DNA of 44,204 nt from Calocera cornea HHB12733 (GCA_001632435.1 KV424120.1:1-44204); one strand, 5' to 3'; numbered from the stretch's first letter, positions 20,594-31,952 are shown. The notes: generated by a model not told the origin, from the sequence alone. Made by a program: numbers and translations.

Positions 20594-22593
20594 ATGGCTA
20601 ACAGCGACGCGGCCGAACAAGAACACCCACACAGCCCGCGGACATCCGTCAAGCAGCAACCACCATCGTCTCCGCCTGTCCTCACCCTCGAGCCGTCCTC
20701 GTCCCTCTCCTCTTCACCGGCTGAAGAAGCAGAGGAGCCGTCGATGCCTCAGACTAGGAGCAGCAACAGGCCGGCCAGAGGACTGACATCACCTCGCGCC
20801 TCGGGCAGGGCGACGCGCAGCTCGGGCCGTCTCGGCCAACCGCCGACGAAGCTGAGGAGAGTCATCACTCCTGATGAGGACGAAGAGATGGAGAGCGAAG
20901 ATGACGGGACCACGCGTGCGTTAAATCATGGGATGGCAAAGTATAAGCGCTCATTGCATTTGCAGAGGCTACGCGACGCGCACCCCGCATGGGTAAGTCA
21001 TTGCACCTCATACAACAGCATATATGCTAATAATTTACTAGCTGTCGAACCCGAGGACGATTCAGCAGAGCCAGTAAAGGCTGAGCAAGGCACCCCAGCC
21101 ATAGCCGATGTCGAGGAAGATGAGGACGAGGACGAGGACGGCGAGGGCGAAGATGAAGACGCGGAGATGAACGAAGAGGGTGAACCAGAGAAACCCCCTG
21201 AGGAGTCGGACGATCTCACGCCCCCACCTCCTACTCCTACGCCATCCCCGCCGAAGAAGCCGAACCTCAAGATCAAGGTCAAGTTCGAAGGGAAGACGCC
21301 TATCCGGGCTCGGCCGGCTACGGCCAGGAGCGCAAAGGGCAAGGGCAAATTACCGTTCTCCAGTCGTCAGACAGCAAGTAAGTGGAATATTTGGCATGCT
21401 TTGAGGATGCCTCCTGATTGCGGACAGGTGACGAGGTTGACTCGGAAGACTCGCCGCCGACGCCGAAGCCTCGCGCGCGCACGACCCGCGCGCGTGCAAT
21501 AGCCGCGGCAAGCTCTACTCCCGCCATGTCCGCCACTCCCGCCGAGTCTACCGATCCCACCCCGGTGCCGGACGACGAGGACCTCTCGCCTGTGCCGGAG
21601 ACGTTTGAGGGTTTGGACGAGGAAGATATGAGCCTGTCGCCGTCTGCTACGAGGAAGGATGTGAAGATGGATGTTGAGGAGGAAGAGGAGGAAGATGAGC
21701 AAGATGAGCTGGAGGACGAGCAGCCAGATGAAGAGGAGGAGGAAGAGGAGGAAGAGGAAGCTGAGGAAGAGGAAGCGGCTGCTGAAGAGCCTGAGGAAGA
21801 AGAGGATGAGGAGGACGACGACGATGAGGAGATGAGCGTGCCGCCGCCTGGGAGGATGACGGCGAGGCAGGCGGCGATGAAAGGGTCTGGTGCGACGGTG
21901 GAGTTTATCGAATTGCGTTCGTCTGCAATCCTCGCCGCCAGTAACCATACTAATGCACACGCGCAGCTACTGGCCCAGGCAAGAAGAAGAATCTTACGCC
22001 GCAGGAACTCGAACTGCGCAAGCAGGAACAATCTCGCAAGCGGAGTTTGCAGAGCGCGCAAAAGCTCGAGGATGAGAAGGTGCGCACATTGCATACCCAA
22101 TGAAGCTCTACTGACACCATGACAGCAAGCCACCATTCGCCGTCTTTTGGCCAAGCAAGCGCCCAAAACGCGCGGCTCACGCAGTGGACTCGGCTCAGTC
22201 ACCGCACCGGGCTCGTCTGGCGATGGCAGCGCGACACCCCAACTGCCTCCGGTCCCTATGCTTGCCCGATGGGCATCTACCAAGGATGGCATGCGCTGGG
22301 CTGTCCCGCCCGAAGGCAAGTGGCTTGCATATGTCGGGCCTGTGAAGCGGGTCGTGCCGGGGAGGATGCAGGAGATCAAGGGCGACGATGTGGAGATGGA
22401 AACGCCTGTCGAAGCGCCGGGACCAGCGGACGAGGCCAAGGTCGAACCTGCCCCTCCCCCGCGGGCACGGCCACAGGCGACCTGCGCGGTGGCAGGGTGC
22501 GAGCAGATGAGGAAGTACCGCAGCGTCAAGGACTTTGAGAAGGGCGCGTGTGGCCTCGAGCACCTGAAGGCTCTCAACGCCCAGCTTGCATAG
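20594..22593 (+). CDS. IES2: INO80 chromatin-remodelling complex subunit, Ies2/INO80B-like
   Basis: Six exons: 20594-20915, 20966-20992, 21042-21377, 21428-21916, 21967-22079 and 22126-22593; 584 residues. Both early introns (50 and 49 nt) must be removed to keep the frame, leaving a 27-nt exon 2. The long N-terminus is disordered with Ser/Pro-rich, basic (TRSSNRPARGL) and strongly acidic Glu/Asp tracts. A conserved KIKVKFEGK block follows. The PAPA-1-like helix reads GKKKNLTPQELELRKQEQ then KRSLQSAQKLEDEK and ATIRRLLAKQ. The C-terminal 40 residues (ATCAVAGCEQMRKYRSVK, ACGLEHLKALNA) form a HIT-type zinc finger. This domain order is that of Ies2/INO80B, a nuclear activator subunit of INO80. 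Intron 4 uses a GTTCGT donor. Confidence 0.85.
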
Positions 22594-22879
22594 ACTAGCC
22601 CGGCATGTTGCACTTGTATATCCTCATCACGCTGTAGCTCTAATAACAACAAACTGTCGTTGACGGCTCTCGTCTAGGTGTACAAACACTGATATTCCGA
22701 CAAGCTAGTTCGAAAGAAGGTTAGATCGCGCTGCACTACCGCAGGAGCAGGAAAAGTAAAAGGTGGTTGGTCATTAAGAAGACATTCAAAGACGGACAAG
22801 AAGGGGATCGATCGTTCATATTACGGGGGTTGAGTTCCTTTCCCTGGTCATTCGGGGGCTCAATTCAAGGCAAGTGAAT
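22594..22879. other. Convergent 3' flanks
   Basis: 286 bp between the stops of the plus-strand INO80 subunit gene (22593) and the minus-strand DUF3602 gene (22880). Apparently only 3' untranslated sequence. Confidence 0.6.
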
Positions 22880-23737
22880 TCAGTTCTTGTCGACGCTCCG
22901 CTCGCGGCTCTTGCTGGCATTCTTGACAAAGTCGCCGATCTTGTGCAGGAGCCCGCCGTGGGTGTGCTCCGTGCGCCCGCGCGGCTCGTCCTCGCCGACG
23001 ATGTTGCCCGCGCCGCCCCGGCCGGTGGAGTGCGGGTGGTGCTCGAGCTCCTCGGTCGCGTGGACCTGCTCGGCGTGCTCGCCCTCGGGCACGACGGGCG
23101 TGCCGGGGACGATGTTGCCGTCGCCTCCGCGGCCGGTCGAGTGGCTGGGGCACAATAAGACACCGTCCATGGAGGGGTAAGCATGACTCACATCACACCG
23201 TGCTCGTGCGCCTTGTGGGACGCGATGACGCCCGCGTCCTCCTCGGCAATTGCGTGCCCGTCCGGCAGCTCACCGGCGGCGTGCACGTTGCCCGCACCAC
23301 CCCGGCCGGAGGAGACGAGGGGGACGCGGTTGGGCGCCGGGCTCCTGGAGCGGCTGATGTTGCCCCAGCCGCCACGGCCGGAAGAGTGCTGCACGTGGGA
23401 GGGATCAGGGCGCCGTGGTAGCCAGAGGAAGGAAGGATGGACTCACCACGCCGGTGTCGTGGGCAGCGTGGTCGTGCACGACGGCGGCCTCTGCGGCGGA
23501 CTCTGCGGCCTCGGCCTTGCGCGCCTCGGGGTCGCGCGACGGGGAGCGGATGTTGCCCGCGCCGCCCCGGCCCGAGTGGGTGATGCGGTCGCTGGTGCTG
23601 GTGAGCTCGCGTCCGCGGGGCTCGTCGACGCCCTCGACGGTCTCTGCGCTCTTGGGGACGATGTTTCCCGCGCCGCCGCGGCCGGTGGAGACGAGGTCAC
23701 GGGTGCGGGAGCGGGAGCGGGAGCGAGCGGCGTCCAT
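22880..23737 (-). CDS. DUF3602 protein with six GRGG(x)GN repeats, Par32/Amu1-like
   Basis: Three exons: 23737-23447, 23388-23192 and 23144-22880; 250 residues. It carries six copies of the DUF3602 signature [S/T/H]-S/T-GRGG-[A/W/D]-GN, starting near residues 19, 56, 101, 125, 166 and 204, two per exon. The linkers are hydrophilic and rich in His, Glu and Arg. No membrane segment or signal peptide is visible. In yeast the DUF3602 protein Par32 (Amu1) is a phosphoprotein that binds and inhibits ammonium transporters Mep1/Mep3 under TORC1-Npr1 control. By analogy this may regulate the ammonium transporter 5.3 kb away, but that is inference; many fungal DUF3602 proteins are uncharacterised. Two GATAAG motifs lie about 340-360 bp upstream. 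Exon structure suggests internal duplication. Confidence 0.85.
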
Positions 23738-24076
23738 GACTGTATGTTGGTGGAACCGGGGAAAGTGGGTGAGTACGGGCTGGGCGGGTAAGCGGGAGTA
23801 ACGAGCAAGTGAAGAGCGGCGAGGGCGGGGTGGTTGAATTAAGGGCGTGGAGAGGGCTGGCGTGGTCCCTCCGGTGGCAGCCCATAGTGAAATTTGCGGG
23901 CGGCGGAGGACGAGGTCGACCCGCCTCTTGCTGGCCTGCACCGCACCGAGCGCCCGTGCGGCGCCCCCCATGGAACGGCATTGGCCGAATCGGGAACGGC
24001 CTCACAGGGGCAGCGGGGCGAGTGCCAAGCGTGCCCCTGAGCAGACAGCGGCGGCACCCACACACGGTTGGCCAGA

Positions 24077-24099
24077 GATAAGCAGCACCCCACGATAAG
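24077..24099. promoter_or_regulatory. Paired GATAAG motifs upstream of DUF3602 gene
   Basis: Two GATAAG words, 24077-24082 and 24094-24099, spaced 11 bp apart and about 340-362 bp upstream of the start codon at 23737. The spacing to the start is very similar to that of the GATAAG pair upstream of the ammonium transporter. The motifs are direct observations; nitrogen regulation is inference. Confidence 0.45.
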
Positions 24100-24246
24100 A
24101 CACCCGCCATCCCCATCGGCAGCCTTGGCCACATTCCGCCCTCCAATCTGGGAAAACACACACACACCGTCCGACGCACCCGAAGAGGAGCGGCTCTGCC
24201 CGCCATGCACCAGCGTCGACTGCCCGTCCGTCCCACAGTCCACCTC

Positions 24247-24354
24247 ACCCCGCTCGTCCCTGCGGCCCCGCCCAAAGCTCTTCAGCCGCTCAATCAGGCT
24301 CCCGCTCCCGCTCGTCGTCCTCCCCAGCGGCGGGGGCTGGCTGTCGCTCGACAT
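24247..24354 (-). CDS. Possible short coding exon, unassigned
   Basis: The minus strand from 24354 reads MSSDSQPPPLGRTTSGSGSL then IERLKSFGRGRRDERG, a plausible Ser/Pro-rich start plus basic helix, followed by a possible GTGAGG donor near 24247. I could not find a convincing following exon. The longer unspliced reading looks random. It might be the start of a small separate gene or an alternative first exon of the DUF3602 gene. Confidence 0.25.
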
Positions 24355-25829
24355 GGTGTTCGTTCCGTGGGCTGTTCAAGTGGATAGATACGTTTACAGC
24401 GGTGGGTAGAGGCTGCAGGCGAACGCCCCTCCAGGCGGGAGCTTCCTTATGAGCCAGCTGGGGCCTCAGGCTGGGCATGCAATTTTCGCCCCATCTCACG
24501 ACTCCTCCCCCTGCGCCCGGCTCTTGCGCCCTCCCGCCTGCTGGACACTTGCGCCATCGACGGCCAGAGTGCCCCCATGACCCCCGTTGCTGTGTGCCGC
24601 ACGTGTCCGCGGTGCACTGCTACCTCGCTGCTGCACCCCGCCCGGCCATCTTGGCGGAGTCACGTTCTCATTCTCGCCAAGACACTCCTGCCATGTCGTC
24701 TTCCACCTGTGTCGTCTCCTAATCACTGTCCAGTCCAGCTCGTCTCTCAACCAGAGCTCACTATCTGCAACATCGACACATTCTACGCTGCACACCCACT
24801 TCCCAATCAACTCCTATTTCTCTTCCTGCAAAGCAGCAGCAAAAGACAGTTTCCACCCCCCAATCCCACCCGTGAAAACTTTGCAAGCAAAGCACGTGAT
24901 CGGATCTCCCTCCATCTCTTCCATAGCGCCCCGCGCAGCGTCATCCCTCCGCCAAACTAGCGCTGCACTGACCCCGTCTCGGAGCATGTCCATGCGGTTG
25001 GAGTGTCCTCGAGCGCGGCACTAGGTCGGCGCTTGAATGCCGCTCGGAACTGAGTGAGCGCTCCGGGCACCGCGGCTCGAGCCGCTGGGTGACTCCACCT
25101 CCGCGGCCGAGCAGAGCGAACATTCCCTAGTGGGTCTCTCTAAGGCCGCCCACCCCGATTCGCGAGCCCGAGCCCGAGACCGAGACCAGCCCATTGCAGG
25201 CCAATTGTCCGTCCGTTACTGTACCTACTGTATAACAATACCTTGATCATAAAACAGACAATGTCTTCCGGCGTTTATCCATATCCGTCCATATCCCGCG
25301 AACGTAAGCGCCAAGCGCCCGCCGGCGGCGCGCTCCGAGGGTTTAGTCATTCTGACCCGCAAATGAATCTCGCGTGCGAAAGCAATCTATCAATCTATCA
25401 GTAGTCTGCTGAGTACTGTATCACTCCAACCCGAGCCAATTCTGGTTCTGGATCACCGGAGGATCAAGGGGTACGAGGCAGGAAGGGACGGAAGCGCGGG
25501 CCGTGCCCCCATGTGGACGTGCTCGGAGGGTGCACGGCAGGGACTGGACGAGTCTATTGGGTGGGTGGAGGCTCACGGCAGTGCCCTCGCTGGACGGATA
25601 AGGCGGCGCCACGATTGGGATTTCGTCCGGGCGGATTAAGTGTGACAGGCCTCCGCGTCTTGACTACTTTGGAACGGGCCAGCGAACGCGAAATGGACTA
25701 CAATGGGAAACTGCGCTACACAGATCATAGTTCCTAGCCTTACTGTACCGATAAGAAGAGCAGGACTAAGACAGCCAGACCTCTTTCAGTGCACCAGAGA
25801 TGTGTCAAGGCCGGGAGCAGGCGGACCAC

Positions 25830-28767
25830 CTAGAGGCTCTCCACGTCCAGATCCTTCTTAACGATACTCTGCGTGTTGAAGAACGGGTCGTTCGGGTCGT
25901 ACGGGAACTTGCGGACGACGACGTCGCCGGTGTAGTTCCAGAGGTCCGTGAACGCGTCGCGCAGGTCGACGCTGCACTCGGGCTGGATCGTCTCCGAGCC
26001 GAACGTGACGACCTCGGTCACGTTCCCGCTGTGGTAGTTGATGCGCGCTTGCTGGATGGTCTGCCGCGAGGGATCGCCGGGGAGGTAGTTCAGAGGGCTG
26101 AGGATGAAGCCGCCGTACGCGGTGCTGAAGACGGTGTTGGGCAGATCGCCAGTGTGCGGCACTGCAAGAGGATCAGCTACCCGATCACATAATCTCTTGT
26201 GAAGGAGAACGGACCGTGATGCATTCCAGCGTTGATCCAAAGAACGCTGTTGCGCATGAGCATCATCTCACACCGACAATGGGGATGACAGCTTACAGAT
26301 CCTCCTGCTCCACGGACTCGCCATCGACGAACGTGGCAAAGTTGACAACGGGATCGGCAACGTCCTGGTTGTTGAAGGGATGGGAAGAACGAGGCTCGGT
26401 ATCCTTGTGCTTCGTGACCCAGAAGTTGCGCTCGGACCAGTGGGCAGCATTCTCAAGGTTGGACGAGTTGAGCACGGTGAGATGGACGGGAGCGGTGGCT
26501 GCTCAAAGATCAGGACACATACACACAAGAGCGAGCGCGTTCCGTACAAGGCAGAACACGGAGTCCCGGATACTCGCCGAACTTGTTGGGTTGATCCTTA
26601 TTCACAACAGCGTAGATGACAGCCGAGTTGTATGGCCAGTCAATGCCCGTCTCGGTGGACACGAACGACTTCTCAAGCTTCATCGTGTTGCGCGTCTTGC
26701 CCTTGTTCCATGGATACCTGATATCGGGTGAGATAATTACTTTAGACAATAACAGCCATGCTCACTCGACGGTCGCCGGCACAATCGAAACGTTCTGCAG
26801 ACTGTTCTTCTGGCCCAGGATGTCCAAGTCGACCTTGAAGTTCAGCACGTGGTCGTGCATACTTCCAGACAGGTAATCGTGGATCTGGAAGCCATAATCC
26901 GTGTTCTTTGCGAAATATGCAGCCTGGATGTAGCCACTGAGAGAACATAAGACACGTAATACCGGAAGAACTAGAATGGACCAACCTCGCACGAACAGTA
27001 ACGTGAATGGAACCATCCATGAAGAAGCTGTAATCCATCATGTAATCGTAGTTGCCAACAGTCGACACGCTGCGGACTGTGAAGAAGATGTTCCGGGTGA
27101 TCGTCACATATTGGTTGCTGGAGTGACGCTGGATAGGGTGCCCAGCATCCTGCTCAAACAGGCCTGAGAGCTGGTGAGGCGTCGTGTTCTTTGAGAGCCA
27201 GAAAATCTAACGTACAGATGTTGTTCAAGTGAGTCCTCGTGGTCTCACTGGCATAGAACGTCGAGTTAAGGTAGAATGCATAGCTCGGGCAGTCATAGCC
27301 GTTAACAAGCTCGAAGGCGTAGGGCCCAAAGCCATAGTACGAATCCAGGTAGGCCGTACCGGACTGAACGGGATCAGAGCCACTACAATACATCTCAGCA
27401 CGATCTCCTCATACACGGGCCACGTGCTTACCCATAATGGGCCAGAGCCTCCTGCAGGCCGATCTCATAGATGATACGTTCGCCCTTGAAGTTAATGTCG
27501 AAGATCTTCAGACCCGTATCGCGAGTAAAGGCGATGTAGAACTCGAAGTCCACTACAGCAAGTCAGCCTCTTTCTTCTTTATGTCATAAGCATGACTTAC
27601 TCCACTGAACGTACTGCTCCTTGGCGTCGACCTGGAATCGCTGACCCGCAGGCTGGATGAGCATGGGTGGGTACTGGTAGTCTGTCGGGTTGACGGGTCC
27701 TTCCTGGTCGGTACGACCCCACTCCTCATCCACGTTCGGGCCAAAGGTCTGGAACCCGGCAGTGTAGAATGCAGTCTTGAAGTCATCGATGGTATCGTAG
27801 AACTCGCCATTATAATAGACACCCTTGTTGGACCACTGGCTCGGGTCACGGCCGGTAATGTCTGACTTCAGGTAGAGACCAAGAGGTAGCAGAGTGGAGT
27901 CGTCGTAGACATCGTTGTTGTTGTTCCAGAAGCCGTCCCAGGAGATGGTACGACCATCCTCTTGCCAAAGAGGGTCGATGCCCCAGATGCTCATGGTGTC
28001 GTTGTCTAGGCCCATAGCAGTCTGTCATTTGATCAGCCAGCAGCAGCAAGAGGCCGGAGACCACACGTACACCATTCCAAAGCGCGAGCGTGATATCAGC
28101 CAGTTCGGCGCCAAAGCTGTTGATGAAGTCGTTCCTGGCATCGTCATCTGCAGCATAGTTGTGCGCAGAACCAGGACCCTTGGTGTACGGATACGACAAA
28201 GGCTCAGCCGTCGTCTTGTCGCCGACGGGGAGCGGGCCGATGATGTAGTCGAGATACGCCGGGCTGTCGGAAGCGCGGTGGTCGATTTCGACGTGAGCAT
28301 AGCGTGCAGGCTCAGATCCGCCGCCATCGAAGTAGTTCAGAGCGTCCGTCTTGTTGGGAAGCATAAGCTCCACCAAGATCCTGTATGGGCGTAAGTCCCT
28401 TATAGAACGGCATAACAAGCTATGCGCACAGCTGGTTGTCCCAGTTCGTCGCATTGACAGCCGCGGTGAGGTTGAGCGACGTCTGGTTATGCGCGAACGA
28501 GGTAACAGCCGCGACCTCATCCTCCGTCAGCCCAAGCCAGATGTTCTTCTTCGGCGCGGTGATGGTGTAGTTGCTGACCCCGGTTCCGCAAGAGTCGGTA
28601 TCATTCCACGGCGCGTCGCGTTTCCACTTCCTGATCTCGAGTTCCCGTTTCGTCATAGGGCTCTTGTACCCTGGACCCTTCACCCATGGTGCCTTGGGCT
28701 CTGCGGACGTGGGAAGGACCAACGCAGCTGCCAAGAGCGTGCTCAGAACTTGAGCCGAGAACACCAT
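25830..28767 (-). CDS. Secreted copper amine oxidase (primary amine oxidase)
   Basis: Eleven exons: 28767-28430, 28380-28071, 28021-27601, 27552-27432, 27382-27216, 27163-26986, 26936-26766, 26717-26548, 26498-26297, 26246-26215 and 26161-25830; 813 residues, and all phases close. The start [20 protein letters not shown] is a signal peptide. Active-site parts are present: catalytic Asp in [10 protein letters not shown] (about Asp410), the topaquinone-precursor Tyr in GNYDY (about Tyr491), copper ligands HxH in MHDH (about 539 and 541) and a third His in [15 protein letters not shown]. Several NxS/T glycosylation sites occur. The enzyme oxidises primary amines to aldehydes, releasing ammonia and H2O2, and lets fungi use amines as nitrogen source. 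Exon 10 is only 32 nt and encodes most of the third-histidine loop. Intron 6 uses a GTTGGT donor. GATAAG motifs lie upstream. Confidence 0.93.
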
Positions 28768-29444
28768 GTCGCCGTCTACGAGAGAAGAGCTGGGGAGGTA
28801 CCGACTCGACCCTTTTGCAATGTGTTCCAATTGCGAGCCTTATCTAGCCAGAAGAACAGAAGCGCGAGTGAATAGCCTGAATCTGCGAAGCAACCCTGTT
28901 TCTTTTTGTTGACTCCTCGCCAGGCACAAATGAATGAACAGCCAGAGGACACGATAAGCGAAGAGGAGCACGTCATTGGAGGTTGAGGCTTTCTAGGTTC
29001 AGTATGTAAGCGCCCAGAGATTCCCTCATGCAGGCACCATGCGGTGATTGCACACGGCGAGCAAGACGCGAGATAGTGAGGGAACATTTGTCTTGCGGCA
29101 TTTTGGCTTGTTGGAGTTCGGGACAGAATTGCGAATTGGGCCAAGAGCCAGTAATTCGCATTTGCGTTATCCGACCTATGGCGTAGGTGTTCCGGCTCGA
29201 GCGGCAAGATAGGCTAAAGGGAGGGGAAGGATTTGAATATAATCGGGAACCATGATGGACCGGCATGTTTGCGTAAGCTGAGAGACAAACAACACGCGGG
29301 CTCGGAACCGGCTCCGGTTATAGAAGAGCCGTGATTCTGAATGCCTCCGTTTGGGCTTTAGTGGCGATGCAGCTCAGGGCTCATCAGACGCACACGCACA
29401 AAGGCCCTCTCGCCGTCCACAACCACTATAGCGGGACAAGCACC
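28768..29444. promoter_or_regulatory. Divergent promoter region amine oxidase / THO subunit
   Basis: 677 bp between divergent starts (28767 minus, 29445 plus). CTTATC at 28839-28844 and GATAAG at 28953-28958 are GATA-type words 72 and 186 bp from the amine oxidase start. I see no coding potential in it. Confidence 0.5.
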
Positions 29445-31889
29445 ATGTCCGTCTTCGCGCCATATCTGGATCAGCTTGTTCAGCAAATCTCAGCTTCCAG
29501 ACCTGCAAGAATAGAGAAAGATGAGCTGGATGCAAAGGTCAAAGAAATGCTTGCGGGGGTCGCAGAGACGTCCAAGAACCCCGAGCTCACGAAAGCTGAA
29601 TGGGACCTCGCGGTCAAAACGCGTGTGCTGGATGTCGCGGTGAGCACGATGGACCTGATGCATCGGTACACTGTCTGACTTCTCCGTAGAAAAGAGAGTC
29701 TGAACAAGTATCCGAGGAATACTTTGCAGATCTGTTCGACTTGCTGGACATCGTGCTCACCTTGAGCGAACAAGGCAAGATCTCCGTTGGGCGGCTACGC
29801 GAGTACATGGGCTGAACTTGTATTAGGTGTCTGCGAGCCGACCTCTCCTCTCTATGTATTCGAAGATCTGCTCGACACGCAAACCATACCGAGTTGCGAG
29901 GTCCTCTGCGGCTGGCTGGAATCACGCGTACCGCGGCTGACCGTCGCAATCCATAGCAGTCAAGCGATGTCGCTCACGCTGCTCCGAACCCTGAACGAGA
30001 TTCTTCGTCGTCTGTCCAAGTCGGCGCACACTCCCCTGTGTGGTCGTATTATGCAGCTCTTGGCGAGCAAGATCTTCCCGTTCGGCGAGAGGAGCGGTGT
30101 CAACCTGAGAGGGTCTTTCAATCTGGCCAACGTGACGAACTACGATGAGAGTGCTGATGCGACTGGTAAGAGTGCTGCTCCCACCTCTTGACGTCCCTGA
30201 TCACCTTGATATACAGAGTTCTACACCACGTTCTGGTCTCTGCAGCAGTATTTCCGCGATCCCACCATCCTCGCTTCCAAAGATCAAGAAGGGCCGTCCA
30301 TCGTCAAGTTCCGTGGGCTCATCGACAAAGTCCTCCCTGCTATCGCCGAAGCGACCGCCAAAGAGAAGCTTCTTACCGGAACGAAAGAGGCAGAAGTTGC
30401 TACTGGAAGGAAACGCAAGTACACGGAGATGATGTCGGTTGATGATGAAGAGGAGGACAACTTCTTCCCGAAGTTCTTGACGAGTGTAGACCTGCTAGAC
30501 TATGAGGTCAGGTATTTGCTTCGTACGAAAGGCCGTATATTCATATCTTCTACAGATGGCCGACACTGGCTTCCGCCGCACGATTCTTTTCCAGATGAAC
30601 ATCTTTCTCCAGCACATCTTGTACTACACGGAGAAGGAGAAGGCTAGGTGGCAGGAGCCGAAGAATCAGAGCTTGCAGATGGGATTCTCTTTGGATGCTG
30701 ACAATGTTAGTACCAGCTATCTCTGGGCGTGTGGTTGAAAGCTGACGACGTTGCAGGAAAAGTGGGCCACCTCAACGATCCACAAAGTCATGGAGCAGCT
30801 ACGCTTGACTGTTCCAGCTGGACGTACAATGGGCAACACAGCTCAATTGGTTGCAGGGCGCGAGCGGAACTGGGTTGGTACATCAGAGTGCATTCGCCAC
30901 GCTTTGACTAACGTTCCTCCGCAGATTGAGTGGAAGATCGGCCTTTGTAAGGACATTGCGAAACTACCCATTCCGGCTACGGATCTGGAGTCAGTCCGGC
31001 GCCAGTTCATCGAAACTGCCGGCGAGGAGCGTCGTTTCCCTGGAAATATTGCTATCGATCTCGTAGAAGCATATGATAACTTCGTGGGCTACGAGGGGCC
31101 CGAAGATCTGGAAAGAGACCTTCAGTACGTATCGCTGCGAACGGTTGAATGATCGTCTCCTGACATCCTGTCAAGTATCCCAAAGCTCCATGATATGCTC
31201 AAGCGCTACAAACTGCACGAAGATAGGCTATCAAAGCGCCGGAAGCTTCTCGAAACTGCGAAACAGAAGCAGGAAGCAGCTAATCAGAAAGCTGCCGACG
31301 TTCGGAGAGCTCAAGCTGCCGAAACGCTCGCCAAAGAGCGTGACAAGCTGGCGGAGAGCCAGAAGTCCGCCGCGCCAGCAACGCCAACCAAGCCGGCGGA
31401 AGCAAAGAAGGACGACAACGCCTTGCAGCTGAACCTGAATGTGAATGTTGCTACTCCGCCTGCGACACCTCCCCGACCAGCTACGCCCCCCGTGGGACAG
31501 TCGAGCACCGTGTCTCCTATGCCGAGCGGCTCAATTGCACTACCCCAAGCCTCTGCAGCCGGAGCGGCGGGTTCTGCTGGAATTGCGACTCCTTCAAAGC
31601 ATCCTCCGGCTGCTCTGGCCCCCAAGCCCCCAATTCCACCACTTCCTACCGATTCTAGGATTATCGAGGATGGATCTGTACGTGACATTCTCTTCCTGTG
31701 AATGCCATCGCTCACGTCCTTCAGATACTTTCATCACTCAATTGGCGGGCAGTTCGTATCGGCCGAGGTAGCGCTTTGCATCTTTTTAGCTCAATTGGCA
31801 TCGGCGAGCTTCCGCTACTGGTTGACGGCATCGATAAACGGAGCGCCTCGCAGCAGACGGCAGTTCAGCCGCCCTCAAGCGGGCCTTAG
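29445..31889 (+). CDS. HPR1: THO complex subunit Hpr1/THOC1
   Basis: Nine exons: 29445-29639, 29690-29774, 29827-30165, 30217-30506, 30556-30705, 30757-30873, 30925-31124, 31176-31677 and 31725-31889; 680 residues. THOC1-family blocks are clear: LYVFEDLLDTQTIPSCEVL, RTLNEILRRLSKS, GRIMQLLASKIFPFGERSGV then LRGSFNLANVT, FYTTFWSLQQYFRDP, FKFLTSVDLLD-like PKFLTSVDLLDYE, FRRTILFQMNIFLQHILYYT and HDMLKRYKLHEDRL. A basic/Ala-rich coiled coil and a Pro-rich linker follow, then a C-terminal helical block (NWRAVRIGRGSALHLF) like the death-like domain. The THO complex couples transcription to mRNA export in the nucleus. Intron 2 has a GC-AG boundary (GCAAGA donor). The gene is convergent with the oxidase at 31953, 63 bp apart. 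Confidence 0.92.
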
Positions 31890-31952
31890 TAGCGACTACA
31901 ACGTTGCGTGATGTATACCAATGTGCTATAAGTATACCCATTTCCCAAAAGA

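Larger units (their letters stand above)
23738..25829. other. Intergenic region, DUF3602 gene upstream DNA
   Basis: 2.1 kb between the DUF3602 gene start and the amine oxidase stop. It has GATAAG words at 24077-24082 and 24094-24099. A possible short minus-strand exon at about 24247-24354 is annotated separately with low confidence. The remainder (24.5-25.8 kb) shows only short frames and no recognisable product. Confidence 0.5.

Noticed and set aside
21318..22652. Minus-strand open frame of 444 codons with long serine runs
   Set aside because: It is the complement of the Glu/Asp (GAG/GAA) tracts of the INO80 subunit gene; serine runs are the expected reverse reading.
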